From positions 137,147 to 201,146 of the forward strand of contig WRGR01000046.1 in NCBI GenBank assembly GCA_009787085.1: a stretch of DNA of 64,000 nucleotides. Reading direction: 5' to 3'. Position numbers and translations under genes: made by a program. The notes beneath the pieces were generated by a model, which saw only the letters and a list, made by a program, of their open reading frames with translations, was not told the DNA's origin and searched no databases. The stretch is from Actinomycetes bacterium. GTDB taxonomy: Bacteria; Actinomycetota; Coriobacteriia; Coriobacteriales; UBA8131. Shown here one piece after another: positions 8,133 to 17,353 of the stretch (the first letter of the stretch is position 1; every line of letters begins with the position of its first letter).

Positions 8133-9578
8133 TTATTGCCTCTCCCTCTTGTCTTCTGGGTTTATTGCCGCTCCTTGCTTGTCGGCCGGGGCAGCAGTGC
8201 TTTCAGGGCGTTTGCGCCGTTTCTTGTAGTTCCAGTCTTTGACTACTTTTTGCTCGGCCCGTTCCAGACTGAGTGCACCATCCGGCACGTCACGGGTGAT
8301 TGTCGAGCCAGCACCGACTGTGGTGTCTGCGCCAACCTTCACTGGCGCCACCAACATGGTGTCCGAACCAATGAAAGCCCGGTCGCCGATCTGCGTCGGA
8401 TATTTAGTTGTACCATCGAAGTTACAGGTCACCGTGCCAGCACCGATGTTCACGTCAGACCCTAGGCTGGCATCGCCCAGATAACTGAGATGCGGCACCT
8501 TGCTGCCAACGCCGATGGTGGAGTTTTTGATCTCCACATTTGTGCCGACCTTGCTGCCGAGCTTTAAGATCGTGCCTGGCCGGATGTAGGCCCTAGGCCC
8601 ACAACGCACTCCGTCCTCTAGACAGGAGTCAACGATCATGGTTTCATCGACCACACAGTCCCGCCCGACTCGGGAGTCGACGATCCGGGAGCTTGGGCCG
8701 ATCAGGCAGCCGTGCTCGATTTCAGTATAGCCGCTGAGAATGACATTGGGGAGAATTTCGACATCGCTGCTCAACTTGACGTTGGGGCCGATCCAGACCG
8801 AACTAGGCTCCAGCATGGTCACGCCTTGGAGCATCCAAGCTGTGTTGATGCGCTCCTGCATCATGGCGCTGACCCTAGCCAGCTGCAACCGGTCATTGAC
8901 ACCCTCGGCCTCCGCGGCATCGACTATACAGGCCACCACGCTCTCTTTGGCTGCTGCCAGTAGGCCGAACACCTCGGTCAGGTAGAATTCGCCTTGGGCG
9001 TTGGCGTTGCCCAGCCTCTCCAAGTTCTCCAGCAGCTTAGGCAAATCAAAGCAGTAGGCACCGCTGTTGCACAGCCTCAACAGCTTTTCCTCATCAGTGG
9101 CATCGGAGTCCTCCACCACCTTCAGCACCTGCCCCAAACCTCCGAGCACCACTCGGCCATAGCCGCTGGGGGTATCGGTTTCATGAGCCATCAAACAAAC
9201 AGCGGCCTGACTCTCCTGCTGCTTCCGCACTAACTCGCAAATGGTGTCGGCCCTGAGCATCGGCGTGTCCCCGGAAAGCACTACCAGCGAATTGCCCGCT
9301 TGGGCATACGGCTCCAGCTCGGCTCTAGCCACCATGATGGCATGACCGGTGCCCAAGCGTTCTTCCTGCACGACAATCGTCGTGTCACCGACCAACGGCA
9401 GCACCTGTTCCCGCCGGTGGCCGACAACTGTCAGAATACGTTCTGTGCCAGCCGTCTGGGCAGCATCGATCACCCAGCGGATCATCGGCTTGCCCAACAA
9501 CTCGTGTACTACCTTGGCCCGGGTGGACTTCATACGGGTACCCGCACCGGCCGCCAGAATCAATGTGGAGAAAGGCAT
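8133..9578 (-). CDS. glmU: Bifunctional GlcNAc-1-P uridylyltransferase / GlcN-1-P acetyltransferase
   Basis: Makes UDP-GlcNAc, the first precursor of peptidoglycan. The N-terminal uridylyltransferase domain begins with LILAAGAGTRMKS, the nucleotide-binding loop. The C-terminal half is a left-handed beta-helix built of hexapeptides, including the acetyltransferase segment GAGTVTCNFDGTTKYPT. The length of 481 residues is normal with a short basic C-terminal tail. The start ATG 9576-9578 follows a GAGG site. It is the first gene of glmU-prs-pth and is transcribed divergently from the antiporter gene, so the 110-bp gap must hold both promoters. Confidence 0.96.
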   Translation of the reverse strand: MPFSTLILAAGAGTRMKSTRAKVVHELLGKPMIRWVIDAAQTAGTERILTVVGHRREQVLPLVGDTTIVVQEERLGTGHAIMVARAELEPYAQAGNSLVVLSGDTPMLRADTICELVRKQQESQAAVCLMAHETDTPSGYGRVVLGGLGQVLKVVEDSDATDEEKLLRLCNSGAYCFDLPKLLENLERLGNANAQGEFYLTEVFGLLAAAKESVVACIVDAAEAEGVNDRLQLARVSAMMQERINTAWMLQGVTMLEPSSVWIGPNVKLSSDVEILPNVILSGYTEIEHGCLIGPSSRIVDSRVGRDCVVDETMIVDSCLEDGVRCGPRAYIRPGTILKLGSKVGTNVEIKNSTIGVGSKVPHLSYLGDASLGSDVNIGAGTVTCNFDGTTKYPTQIGDRAFIGSDTMLVAPVKVGADTTVGAGSTITRDVPDGALSLERAEQKVVKDWNYKKRRKRPESTAAPADKQGAAINPEDKRERQ

Positions 9579-9689
9579 CTGAAACCTCACGTTCTCTCTC
9601 AGTCCCTGCAATATCTTCTTGCTTGCTCTCAGTCGTTCGTACTCGGTTTAGCAATACTATAGCGCAAAGAGTCTGCTACCATTATTGAC

Positions 9690-12482
9690 ATGCATACCTT
9701 TGAGTACATATTGGTGCTCTTAGCTGCAGTGTTGGTTTCCAATTTGATCAGCCAGCGGTTTCCGAAAATCTCAACCCCGCTGATTCAGATTGCCTTGGGA
9801 ATAGCTCTTGTTGTCACCCCATTTCCCTTCGACATCTACCTTGACCCCGAGCTGTTCCTGATCCTCTTCATCGCACCGCTGCTCTTTGAGGAAGCCAAGA
9901 AGGCAGATAAGTCTGCAATGTGGCGCCTGAAACGCCCTATCCTAGGGCTAGCAATCGGCTTGGTCTTCGCCACCTGCCTGATTGTTGGCTTTGTTATGCA
10001 TTGGCTGGTACCCTCACTGCCTTTGGCAGCAGCCTTTGCCTTGGCGGCCGCCCTAGCCCCCACCGATGCCGTCGTCATAATGTCGCTTAAAGAGACCGCA
10101 TCGCTCGGCACCGAGCAAAAAGAGCTGCTCAAAGGCGAATCTCTACTGAACGACGCAGCGGCGATCGTCTCCTTTCAATTTGCCATCGCCGCTATCTTGA
10201 CCTCCAGTTTCTCACTCATTGGAGCCAGCCTGACCTTCATGGTCATGTTTCTTGGCGGTTTGGCTGTCGGTGTGGCAACCATGGTCATCCGTCACTTCAT
10301 CATCCGGGCGATCCGCACGAGCGGTGCCGCAACCAGCACCTTTCTGGTGCTCTTCGAGGTCATCACCCCCTGCTTGGTCTTCTTAATCGCCGAGTTGCTC
10401 CATGTCAGCGGCATCATCGCCGTGGTGGCCGCTGGTATCGTCTACTCCTACTCACCGCGCATCAGCTCGCCTTCCACTGCCCGACAAAACATCGTCTCCG
10501 CCAGTGTTTGGTCGGTAATCTCATTCACTATCAACGGCCTGGTGTTCTTAATGCTGGGTGCCGAGCTGCCACACGTTGCCCAGCGCATCGCCTATGACCC
10601 TGACATCAGGCTGAGCCTAGCACCACTGCTGGTCGTCTTGATCATAGTGGCAATGCTCTTGGTGCGTTTTATCTGGATATTGGTTATGCACCGCAATGTC
10701 AACTTAGCAGGTGGTGGCGTGATGATGCGCGGTCGGATGAGGGAGAAGACCACCGTCACTTCTGCCCAAAACGATGACTCTGACCCGGTAAGTTTGGAAA
10801 ACACCGCCTTTACCATCGACTTGCTGAACCACACTGGCACCCTCAAAGCGCTTTCAGAAGACGATGGGGCAGGCGGCGTGGCCACTAACCGTGATGGCGG
10901 CGGCGATCTGGCTGTCAAGGATACTGCGGCTGACAAAAGCTCCCTAGTCAACAAATACGGCCCGATAGTCGGCCGCGACCCCACCTTTCACCGCAATCAC
11001 CCGGCTGCGCCCCTAAACCCGATGTTCAACCGCAGCGGCCAGATAAGCAGCATCAACCCAAGGCCACTGAGAGATGACTCGCTGGTCGGCCGCGACCCGG
11101 TAATCGGTCGGGCGGCAACCCCCCGGGCAGGCGGCGGCTTGCGGGAAGAAGCCCGTTCGCGGCGGCAGCACTTTATCGAGCAGCGGCGCCGGGCAATTGC
11201 CGACGAGCGCCGCCAAGCCCGCTCTGACCCCCACTACTGGAAACTGCACATCAAGGACGCCTGCCTGTTGTCGTTGGCCGGTGCCAAGGGCGCCATCACC
11301 TTGGCCTTGGTCTTCACCATTCCCCTAACGCTCCATGACGGCTCGCCCTTCCCGGGGCATGACTTTTTGGTCCTCATTGCCTCTGGCGTGATACTGCTCT
11401 CGCTGATCTTGACCAACATTGCCATGCCCCTGCTCAGCCCCAAAGACCCAAGCCCACTGCAGTCCGAGGACGAGGTAAAGGCAATGGTCGAGGTACTGCG
11501 CTCGGTGGTTCATCGGATCCAGGAGAACTCCAAGCCGAACGAACGCATCGCCAATGATCGGATCATCCTGTTTTACCATGAGCGCATCCAGCGCCTGAAA
11601 GCCAACAACAGCCTAGATGACACCGAAGAGCGCATCCTCCGCGCCCAGATAGTCGCTTGGGAAAAAGAACATGCGGTTGAGCTGGTCAAACAAGGGCGCT
11701 TCGACAGCAAGCTCGGTAACTATTATCTCGACCTGCTAGATCGCCTCTCATCTTTGCAGGAGCACCGCTCAGGGCTTTTCGCGAGGCTGAAGTTCGCCCG
11801 CGACCAAATGCGCAGCCTCGGCTGGCGCTGGTCGTTCATTCGCAAAGAGCGCAGACAAAGCCCTGATTTCGATGCCTTCCACATGAGCTACCAGTTGCAG
11901 ACATTGCAACATGAGTGTCTAGATTACGCCTTGCAACGCCTCGAAGAGCTGAAGGGACAGTTAGCACAGGCAGAGCAGGGCGCAACGGCGGCAACAAGCG
12001 ACACCGGAGCTGCGGCAGCCGATGCCGGGGCTGCGGATGGGGTAGCTGAGGCTCCCGGCACTGAAACATCTGCCGGGGATGGGGTGGCGGCTGCCCAGGC
12101 CGATGCCGGGGCTGCGGATGGGGTAGCTGAGGCCCCCGGCACTGAAACATCTGCCGGGGATGGGGTGGCGGCTGCCCAGGCCGATGGGAACGTCCTACCG
12201 CCGCATCTGGCAACGCTCACTCCCAAGATAGTCAACCAGTTCATCACCGACTACAAGCGCCGCTTTACCCGCTCGGCGCAGCGCATCCAGTCGGTTCCAA
12301 CAATGCTTCCCGCCCATCATCAAGAAGAGCTGGAGCTGCGCATTCGCCTACGCAGCCTGGAATGGGAACGGGAGGCGATCTCTGATGCCCTCTATGCCAG
12401 CCGCATATCCCGGCAAACAGCCAAGCAGATGTTCGACAACGTTGCGGCAATGGAACTCGACACAGAGGAGTTCTTGGAATAG
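9690..12482 (+). CDS. Na+/H+ antiporter, NhaP/CPA1 family, enlarged
   Basis: Membrane antiporter exchanging protons for sodium or potassium. About nine hydrophobic segments fill residues 1-335; the ion-binding PTDAVVI motif and the NDAAAIVSFQF segment are intact. A hydrophilic stretch of about 170 residues (roughly 345-515) then interrupts the membrane domain before the last helices, which start at LAGAKGAITLALVF near residue 528. A cytoplasmic tail of about 320 residues follows, rich in Arg/Glu helices. Inside the tail an exact 27-residue duplication (Ala/Gly/Asp/Glu-rich) is encoded by an 81-bp tandem repeat. At 930 residues it is well above the usual 400-700 for the family. Ion specificity cannot be read from the sequence. 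Confidence 0.88.
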   Translation: MHTFEYILVLLAAVLVSNLISQRFPKISTPLIQIALGIALVVTPFPFDIYLDPELFLILFIAPLLFEEAKKADKSAMWRLKRPILGLAIGLVFATCLIVGFVMHWLVPSLPLAAAFALAAALAPTDAVVIMSLKETASLGTEQKELLKGESLLNDAAAIVSFQFAIAAILTSSFSLIGASLTFMVMFLGGLAVGVATMVIRHFIIRAIRTSGAATSTFLVLFEVITPCLVFLIAELLHVSGIIAVVAAGIVYSYSPRISSPSTARQNIVSASVWSVISFTINGLVFLMLGAELPHVAQRIAYDPDIRLSLAPLLVVLIIVAMLLVRFIWILVMHRNVNLAGGGVMMRGRMREKTTVTSAQNDDSDPVSLENTAFTIDLLNHTGTLKALSEDDGAGGVATNRDGGGDLAVKDTAADKSSLVNKYGPIVGRDPTFHRNHPAAPLNPMFNRSGQISSINPRPLRDDSLVGRDPVIGRAATPRAGGGLREEARSRRQHFIEQRRRAIADERRQARSDPHYWKLHIKDACLLSLAGAKGAITLALVFTIPLTLHDGSPFPGHDFLVLIASGVILLSLILTNIAMPLLSPKDPSPLQSEDEVKAMVEVLRSVVHRIQENSKPNERIANDRIILFYHERIQRLKANNSLDDTEERILRAQIVAWEKEHAVELVKQGRFDSKLGNYYLDLLDRLSSLQEHRSGLFARLKFARDQMRSLGWRWSFIRKERRQSPDFDAFHMSYQLQTLQHECLDYALQRLEELKGQLAQAEQGATAATSDTGAAAADAGAADGVAEAPGTETSAGDGVAAAQADAGAADGVAEAPGTETSAGDGVAAAQADGNVLPPHLATLTPKIVNQFITDYKRRFTRSAQRIQSVPTMLPAHHQEELELRIRLRSLEWEREAISDALYASRISRQTAKQMFDNVAAMELDTEEFLE
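12021..12182 (+). repeat. 81-bp tandem duplication inside the antiporter gene
   Basis: Two copies (12021-12101, 12102-12182) that differ at one base. They keep the reading frame and encode an acidic, Ala/Gly-rich 27-residue unit. The near identity implies a recent duplication, and copy number may vary between strains. Confidence 0.9.
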
Positions 12483-12539
12483 ACTGTATATCTCACTCTG
12501 TAAATGCTCGAATTGCGAGATTCCCAGTGTGTGAAATGC

Positions 12540-12613
12540 TGAGCCGTCGTCCAATGGCAGGACTCTGGTTTTTGGTGCCAGCTATCCAGGTTCGAGTCCT
12601 GGCGGCTCAGCCA
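12540..12613 (+). tRNA. tRNA-Gln (TTG)
   Basis: Complete cloverleaf: acceptor TGAGCCG pairs with CGGCTCA, the anticodon stem CTGGT/GCCAG encloses loop TTTTGGT with anticodon TTG, and the T-arm carries GTTCGAGTC. CCA is encoded at 12611-12613. It is followed after about 40 bp by a hairpin terminator. Confidence 0.95.
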
Positions 12614-12650
12614 GTTGAAGGCTGCAGAATTGGAGCGCTTCCGTTTAAGC

Positions 12651-12674
12651 AATACCCCGTATAACACGGGGTAT
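12651..12674 (+). terminator. Hairpin after tRNA-Gln
   Basis: AATACCCCGT (12651-12660) pairs with ACGGGGTATT (12665-12674) around a 4-nt loop and is followed by a T-rich stretch. The position fits termination of the tRNA transcript. Confidence 0.75.
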
Positions 12675-12686
12675 TTATGTTAACGG

Positions 12687-12822
12687 CTAGGAAAGCGCCG
12701 GTTAATGCCCAAACTACAGTCATTGCCGGCTTGACCGGCAATCTTTACGCCGCTGACTAGGTGAAATACGGGTTATCCTGTTTAACGGCATGGCACAACA
12801 GCATTGATCGACATTTCTCTAG
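12687..12822 (-). mobile_element. CTAG-type miniature element, copy B
   Basis: A 128-bp core is flanked on both sides by CTAG (12687-12690 and 12819-12822), as expected for a 4-bp target duplication. Terminal inverted repeats are imperfect (GAAAGCGCCGGTTAAT against AGAAATGTCGATCAAT). The segment TCATTGCCGGCTTGACCGGC aligns with the other copies in reverse orientation. No coding capacity is seen. Confidence 0.75.
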
Positions 12823-12913
12823 GAAAGGAGCTTTTGCTTTTATGGCCAGCGGCAACCGAAACCAGAGCACAACAACCGCCATCGGCGGCGCTAAATGATG
12901 ATTTGACGTTCGA

Positions 12914-13279
12914 TCAGTCAGGTAGGACCGATTCAGCGATTATCTCGGATATAGGCTCAATGTCTTCTTTTGAAAACGTGCCCCATTTCCTCTTCGCACG
13001 ATTCGAAATATCGATTGCCCTTATATGGTCTATCAAAATGTAGCCTACAGTGCCAAAATCGTTATCTGGAACTGGCACTATCCAAGGACTGTCCCGCCAC
13101 TGCGTGTCCCTGCCATATTTAGGTGATGTTGAGATTGGGACGATCCAGCGCATTTTTGCATGAGCCGAATTGAAATCGTCGTTACTGACGATAATGACTG
13201 TCCGCATTTCACCTTGCTCGGCTCCAATGGTTGGATTCATGTCAACAAACCATGCCTCACCATAATTGTATTTAGTCAA
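12914..13279 (-). CDS. MazF/PemK-family toxin (mRNA endoribonuclease)
   Basis: Predicted toxin of a type II toxin-antitoxin pair. The 121-residue protein opens with YGEAWFVDMNPTIGAEQGEMR, which matches the G-x-I-W/x-V-D-x-x-P strand and the E-Q-x-x-x-R catalytic-arginine segment of the MazF/PemK fold, followed by RTVIIVSNDDFN and WIVPIS strands. It likely starts at TTG 13277-13279, overlapping the last 8 bp of the upstream antitoxin gene, the usual arrangement that makes toxin translation depend on the antitoxin. It is an isolated accessory pair between a miniature mobile element and an hsdR relic. Confidence 0.85.
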   Translation of the reverse strand: MTKYNYGEAWFVDMNPTIGAEQGEMRTVIIVSNDDFNSAHAKMRWIVPISTSPKYGRDTQWRDSPWIVPVPDNDFGTVGYILIDHIRAIDISNRAKRKWGTFSKEDIEPISEIIAESVLPD

Positions 13280-13562
13280 TCAACTCATCTCCCACACTTT
13301 TAGAATGCAGGAACTGGGTTGACTCGGCGTCCGCATAGTCAATGGGCGCATAATTTTCCTTATAATCTTTCATTCTCATCCTTATTAAGGATCTCCTGTC
13401 CTCCCTTGCAGCCCGCAACACCAGTTCGCCTCTGTCATTTTCATAAACAGCAACCTTGCCACCAGCGGGTAATCCCAGTTTCTCTAACACAGTTTTTCCA
13501 AATGTGTATTGATTCTTTACAGTCAGTTCACGCTCTTGGAGCTTTACAGCACGGGCAGTCAT
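13272..13562 (-). CDS. AbrB/MazE-like antitoxin
   Basis: Antitoxin partner of the MazF/PemK-type toxin. The 96-residue protein has an N-terminal swapped-hairpin type DNA-binding segment: NQYTFGKTVLEKLGLPAGG is the typical run of the SpoVT/AbrB fold, followed by KVAVYENDRGELVL. The C-terminal half is charged and probably wraps the toxin. A strong AGGAGG site precedes the ATG at 13560-13562. A palindrome in the promoter (13586-13599) is a likely autoregulatory operator. Confidence 0.8.
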   Translation of the reverse strand: MTARAVKLQERELTVKNQYTFGKTVLEKLGLPAGGKVAVYENDRGELVLRAAREDRRSLIRMRMKDYKENYAPIDYADAESTQFLHSKSVGDELID

Positions 13563-13585
13563 AGTCTTCCTCCTGTAATACTTTT

Positions 13586-13599
13586 TCCTATATCGGAAT
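13586..13599 (-). promoter_or_regulatory. Candidate operator of the toxin-antitoxin pair
   Basis: Palindrome TTCC-TATATC-GGAA, 24-37 bp upstream of the antitoxin ATG and embedded in an A/T-rich promoter region with TATTAC repeated on either side of it. MazE/AbrB-type antitoxins usually bind such sites to repress their own operon. Confidence 0.4.
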
Positions 13600-14000
13600 G
13601 GTAATATTTTTTCTTACCCATGTCAATTATGGGAAGCATCCTGTGCTGCATGTCTTATTTCATGAACGAATAGGAGACAGCAAGTGCCAATTCTCTCAAG
13701 ATGCCTATAAGTCTAAGCCACTTTAAACGGCGGTTCCGCAGTCCCAAGCATGACGACTGCTGCCCTTAACGCTTTGGAAATTATGCCTCCGAACAATGAA
13801 TGTCTTGCAAGTTTTTAAGAGGTGGCAAATCCTATGCTCCTGCAAGTGCAGGCAAATAATACGGAATCGGCTCGTCTTGTTGGGCTCCGCGACGCACCGC
13901 TGCCCCGCCTGACATCCGGCGGGCCGCCCATTGCCAACATCGCCGTCGCTGGATGATGAAATTGTGTTTGTGCCTCAAGCAAATATAGATTGTAGGATAG
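13600..14000. other. Gene-free stretch between antitoxin promoter and hsdR relic
   Basis: I see no gene with a ribosome site or recognisable product here. All frames are broken by stops. It probably consists of decayed accessory DNA continuous with the hsdR remnant that follows. Confidence 0.4.
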
Positions 14001-14289
14001 AACGGCATCATCTTCACCACGGCGCAGAAGTTCGAAGAAAGCTCCGAGCGCCTCTCTGAGCGCCGAAACATCGTTGTTTTAACGGACGAGGCACACCGCA
14101 GCCAGTTCATTGACGAGCGGATAGGCACCGAGACAGGACGGCGCGGCCCACCCCGTCTATTACGAGAGCCGTGTTATTCACCTAAAGCTGGATGAGGACA
14201 TGCTGTGGTTCATCGATGCCGAATACGATGTTATGGCACAAAACGCCGAAGGCTATGCCGTCGAGAAAAGCAAAAATCAGCCAATGTGA
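14001..14289 (+). pseudogene. hsdR: Relic of type I restriction subunit HsdR
   Basis: From 14004 one frame reads [12 protein letters not shown], then [14 protein letters not shown], the Walker B / DEAH-type motif II region of HsdR translocases. After a frameshift near 14133 the neighbouring frame reads [18 protein letters not shown], another segment typical of HsdR a little further on, and ends at TGA 14287-14289. The sequence between the two pieces is shorter than in intact proteins, so there is both a deletion and a frameshift. Intact HsdR is about 1000 residues; less than a tenth remains. No HsdM or HsdS is visible nearby. Confidence 0.75.
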
Positions 14290-14313
14290 AATGTGGGTTG
14301 ATGATTAAAGAAG

Positions 14314-15312
14314 TCAAGCCAGCGGAATTGGGTTGGGGGCCGCAAAGTGACAGGCACAAAAGTGCTGCGGTGCCACAAAAACCAGCTGCGGTACCTCTTT
14401 GGCGCAGATATCCTCGGCAATCGGACAGCGGGTACGGAAACGGCAACCAGATGGCGGGTCGAGCGGCGAGGGCGGATCCCCCGGCAAAATGATACGCGAA
14501 CGGCTCCTTTGCTCCTTGGGATCAGGAATCGGGATGGCCGAGAGCAATGACTGGGTATAAGGGTGATGTGGCCTGCCATAAAGCGAACCGACTTGCCCCA
14601 GCTCCACCAATGATCCTAGGTACATCACCGCTACCTGGTCGGAGATATGCTGCACTACTCCCAAGTCATGAGCGATGAACAGATAGGTCAGGCCCAGATC
14701 GTCCTGTAGGCTTTTCAGTAGGTTCAGCACCTGTGCCTGGATGGAGACATCCAGTGCCGAGACTGGCTCGTCGCAGATGATCAGCTGCGGCCGCAGGGCC
14801 AAGGCTCGGGCAATACCGATGCGCTGGCGTTGTCCGCCGGAGAACTCGTGTGGATAACGGTTGATATGCTCCGGGTTAAGACCGACGATGGCCAGCAACT
14901 CCTGCACCCGCTCAATCTGCTCGGCCTTACTGCCAATGCGATGAATGACCAAAGGTTCGCGCACCAGCTCGCCGATGGTACGACGCGGGTTGAGCGAGGC
15001 CTGCGGGTCTTGGAAAACGATTTGCGCCTGTTTGCGGAAGTCCTTCAGCTCACGCCCTTTGAGTAAGGCGACATTCACCCCGTTCAGCTCGACTGTGCCA
15101 GCGCTCGGGTTGAGCAAACGAATAACGCAGCGGCCAATGGTCGATTTACCAGAGCCGGACTCCCCCACTAGCCCCAAGGTCTGACCGCGTTCGATATCGA
15201 AGCTGACATCTTTAACAGCAGACACCTTGGTTCCCAAACGCGATGCAAACAAGCCGTTGGCCGCCGTAAAGTCTTTGCTCAGATGCTCAACATGAAGCAA
15301 GACGTCAACCAT
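14314..15312 (-). CDS. oppF: Oligopeptide ABC transporter ATP-binding protein OppF
   Basis: One of the two ATPases that power the peptide importer encoded by this five-gene operon. Walker A is GESGSGKST, the signature is FSGGQRQRIGIARALALRPQ, and Walker B is LIICDEPVSALD; the C-terminal oligopeptide/dipeptide-transporter extension with the Cys-containing PSGCRFRTRCP motif is present, and such Cys clusters bind an Fe-S cluster in some family members. The protein is 332 residues from ATG 15310-15312, which overlaps the oppD end by 8 bp behind an AGAGGGG site; the longer frame to 15399 lies within oppD. It is the last gene of the operon. Confidence 0.93.
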   Translation of the reverse strand: MVDVLLHVEHLSKDFTAANGLFASRLGTKVSAVKDVSFDIERGQTLGLVGESGSGKSTIGRCVIRLLNPSAGTVELNGVNVALLKGRELKDFRKQAQIVFQDPQASLNPRRTIGELVREPLVIHRIGSKAEQIERVQELLAIVGLNPEHINRYPHEFSGGQRQRIGIARALALRPQLIICDEPVSALDVSIQAQVLNLLKSLQDDLGLTYLFIAHDLGVVQHISDQVAVMYLGSLVELGQVGSLYGRPHHPYTQSLLSAIPIPDPKEQRSRSRIILPGDPPSPLDPPSGCRFRTRCPIAEDICAKEVPQLVFVAPQHFCACHFAAPNPIPLA

Positions 15313-16417
15313 CAGTGCCGCCCCTCTGGGCGAAGCCCTGGGCAGCGCCGCCGTTGGCCACTGCGCCAAGTGCGTCAGCGCCAGCTGCCTCGCTGTCATG
15401 CCTCGGCGAATTCAACAAAAAGCTGGACTCAAAGGACTGCAAGCAGGCCGAATAATGCCCTTCATCCACCTGTTGCATCCGCAGTCGGCCATGTCGGCAC
15501 TGCGGTCGCAGATACGGGCAACGTTCCGAGAATGCGCAGCCCTTGGGCAAGTCAATCAGCGAAGGCGGGTTGCCTTTGATTGGAGTCAGCGGCTGGTCAT
15601 CGTCTAAGGTGCGTTTGGGAATGGAGCGCATCAGACCCCAAGTATAAGGATGCAGTGGCCTGTAAAACACCTGATCGGCGGTGCCGTATTCCACCGGCTT
15701 GCCAGCATACATCACCAGTATCCGGTCAGCCATATCGGCCACCACGCCCAAGTCGTGGGTGATCATGATGATCGCCGTACCCCGCTCCTGCTGCATCTTT
15801 TGCATCAGCTCCAAGATCTGCGCCTGGATAGTGACATCTAAGGCCGTGGTCGGCTCATCAGCAATCAGCACCTCTGGGTCACAGGCCAAGGCCATGGCAA
15901 TCATCGCCCGTTGGCGCATGCCACCAGAAAACTGATGGGGATAATCACGAGCCCGCTTGGCCGGGTTGGGGATACCCACCATATCCAGTAGCTCCACTGC
16001 CCGTCGCAACGCCTCTTTCTTCGACGCACCTTGGTGAATCATCAGCCCCTCACCAACCTGCTTGCCCACCCGGTACACCGGGTTTAAAGACGACAGCGGG
16101 TCTTGGAAGATCATAGCAATGCGATTGCCGCGGATCTGCCGCAGCTCCTTCTCCGACATAGACAGCAAAGACTGGCCATTGAGGCGGATATCACCGCCAC
16201 CGACCTGGCCAGGCGGGGTAGGGTTCAGCCCCATGATGGACATAGCGCAAACCGACTTGCCCGACCCGGACTCACCGACAATGCCGATAGTCTCACCAGC
16301 ATCCAGAGTGTAAGACACGCCGTCCACTGCCTTCACCAAGCCGTCTTTGGTGCTGAAAAAGAAGCGGAAGTCATCCAACTCTAGCAGATGATTGCTTTTA
16401 TTCATCATTTCAGCCAT
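15305..16417 (-). CDS. oppD: Oligopeptide ABC transporter ATP-binding protein OppD
   Basis: Second ATPase of the peptide importer. Walker A GESGSGKS, signature [20 protein letters not shown], Walker [13 protein letters not shown] and the C-terminal [14 protein letters not shown] segment are all intact. The protein is 370 residues, somewhat long because the C-terminal 50 residues are Ala/Gly-rich and diverged. Its ATG (16415-16417) overlaps the oppC stop by one base, so translation is coupled. oppD and oppF form the heterodimer that binds the OppB/OppC channel. Confidence 0.93.
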   Translation of the reverse strand: MAEMMNKSNHLLELDDFRFFFSTKDGLVKAVDGVSYTLDAGETIGIVGESGSGKSVCAMSIMGLNPTPPGQVGGGDIRLNGQSLLSMSEKELRQIRGNRIAMIFQDPLSSLNPVYRVGKQVGEGLMIHQGASKKEALRRAVELLDMVGIPNPAKRARDYPHQFSGGMRQRAMIAMALACDPEVLIADEPTTALDVTIQAQILELMQKMQQERGTAIIMITHDLGVVADMADRILVMYAGKPVEYGTADQVFYRPLHPYTWGLMRSIPKRTLDDDQPLTPIKGNPPSLIDLPKGCAFSERCPYLRPQCRHGRLRMQQVDEGHYSACLQSFESSFLLNSPRHDSEAAGADALGAVANGGAAQGFAQRGGTDG

Positions 16418-17349
16418 CAGTCAGTCACCTTAACATCCAAGGCATCCCGCAGCCCATCGCCCATCAGAGTGAAGGCCAGCACAGTGCCAAGGATAGCAAT
16501 ACCCGGGCAAATCACCAGCCAAGGCGACACTGACAAAAAGCTCTGCCCGGCAGAGATCATCAGCCCCCAGGATGCCGTGGGTGGTTGAATGCCGAGGCCG
16601 AGGTAAGAGAGCGCGGCCTCTGTCATAATCGCTGAGCCGATAGACATCGTGGCATAAACCACCACCGAAGCCATGGAGTTCGGCAGGATATGGCGAAGAA
16701 TTATGCGCAGGTTGCCGGCTCCTAGGGCACGGGCGGCTGCAACATAGTCGTTCTCCTTAACCTGCAGGATACTGGAGCGCACCACCCGACAGACAGATGT
16801 CCAACCCAAACAGCCGATGGCGATATAGATGTTTCGCTCCGAGGGACCAAGCACCGCCAACAGGGCGATAGCAAACAGCGTGTAAGGGACGGCCATGAAA
16901 ATGTCGGTTAGACGCATGATGATGGCATCGAACAAACGACCGAAATAGGCTGCCAGAGAACCTAGGATCATCCCGATCGTCGTGGCTATCAAGGTGGCCA
17001 GAACGCCTACCCGCAGCGAGACTTGCGCCCCATAGACCACCCGAGCGAGAATGTCCCGCCCCAGCTCATCGGTTCCAAAAGGATGGGCAAGCGTTGGCGG
17101 CATCCGCGACATAGTGGCTGTGACCTCGGTACTAACATAGGACGGGTCCCCCAAAACCCGGACAACCCAAAGATCGGCCGTAAGCGCCAGCAAAATCATC
17201 AGGACGACCCAAACAAAGGAGATCACTGCCAGCTTGTTTTTCTTCAGCCGCTGCAAGGCATCACCCCAGAGGGTGCGGGTGCGGGCAGATTTCGCTCCCT
17301 CCTTATCCAAGCGCTGGCCTTTGGCCTTGCCGATAGACACACTCAGCAT
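16417..17349 (-). CDS. oppC: Oligopeptide ABC transporter permease OppC
   Basis: Inner-membrane permease subunit of about 310 residues. It has an N-terminal helix (VISFVWVVLMILLAL), then the binding-protein-dependent transport domain with five more helices and the cytoplasmic EAA loop (DYVAAARALGAGNLRIILRH) that contacts the ATPases. The start at ATG 17347-17349 follows AAGGCGGA and lies 5 bp after the oppB stop; the frame further upstream is inside oppB. Confidence 0.93.
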   Translation of the reverse strand: MLSVSIGKAKGQRLDKEGAKSARTRTLWGDALQRLKKNKLAVISFVWVVLMILLALTADLWVVRVLGDPSYVSTEVTATMSRMPPTLAHPFGTDELGRDILARVVYGAQVSLRVGVLATLIATTIGMILGSLAAYFGRLFDAIIMRLTDIFMAVPYTLFAIALLAVLGPSERNIYIAIGCLGWTSVCRVVRSSILQVKENDYVAAARALGAGNLRIILRHILPNSMASVVVYATMSIGSAIMTEAALSYLGLGIQPPTASWGLMISAGQSFLSVSPWLVICPGIAILGTVLAFTLMGDGLRDALDVKVTD

Positions 17350-17353
17350 AAGA

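Noticed and set aside
13832-14128. 98-codon minus-strand frame
   Set aside because: Antisense over the hsdR relic, whose DEAHRSQ segment on the plus strand is recognisable.
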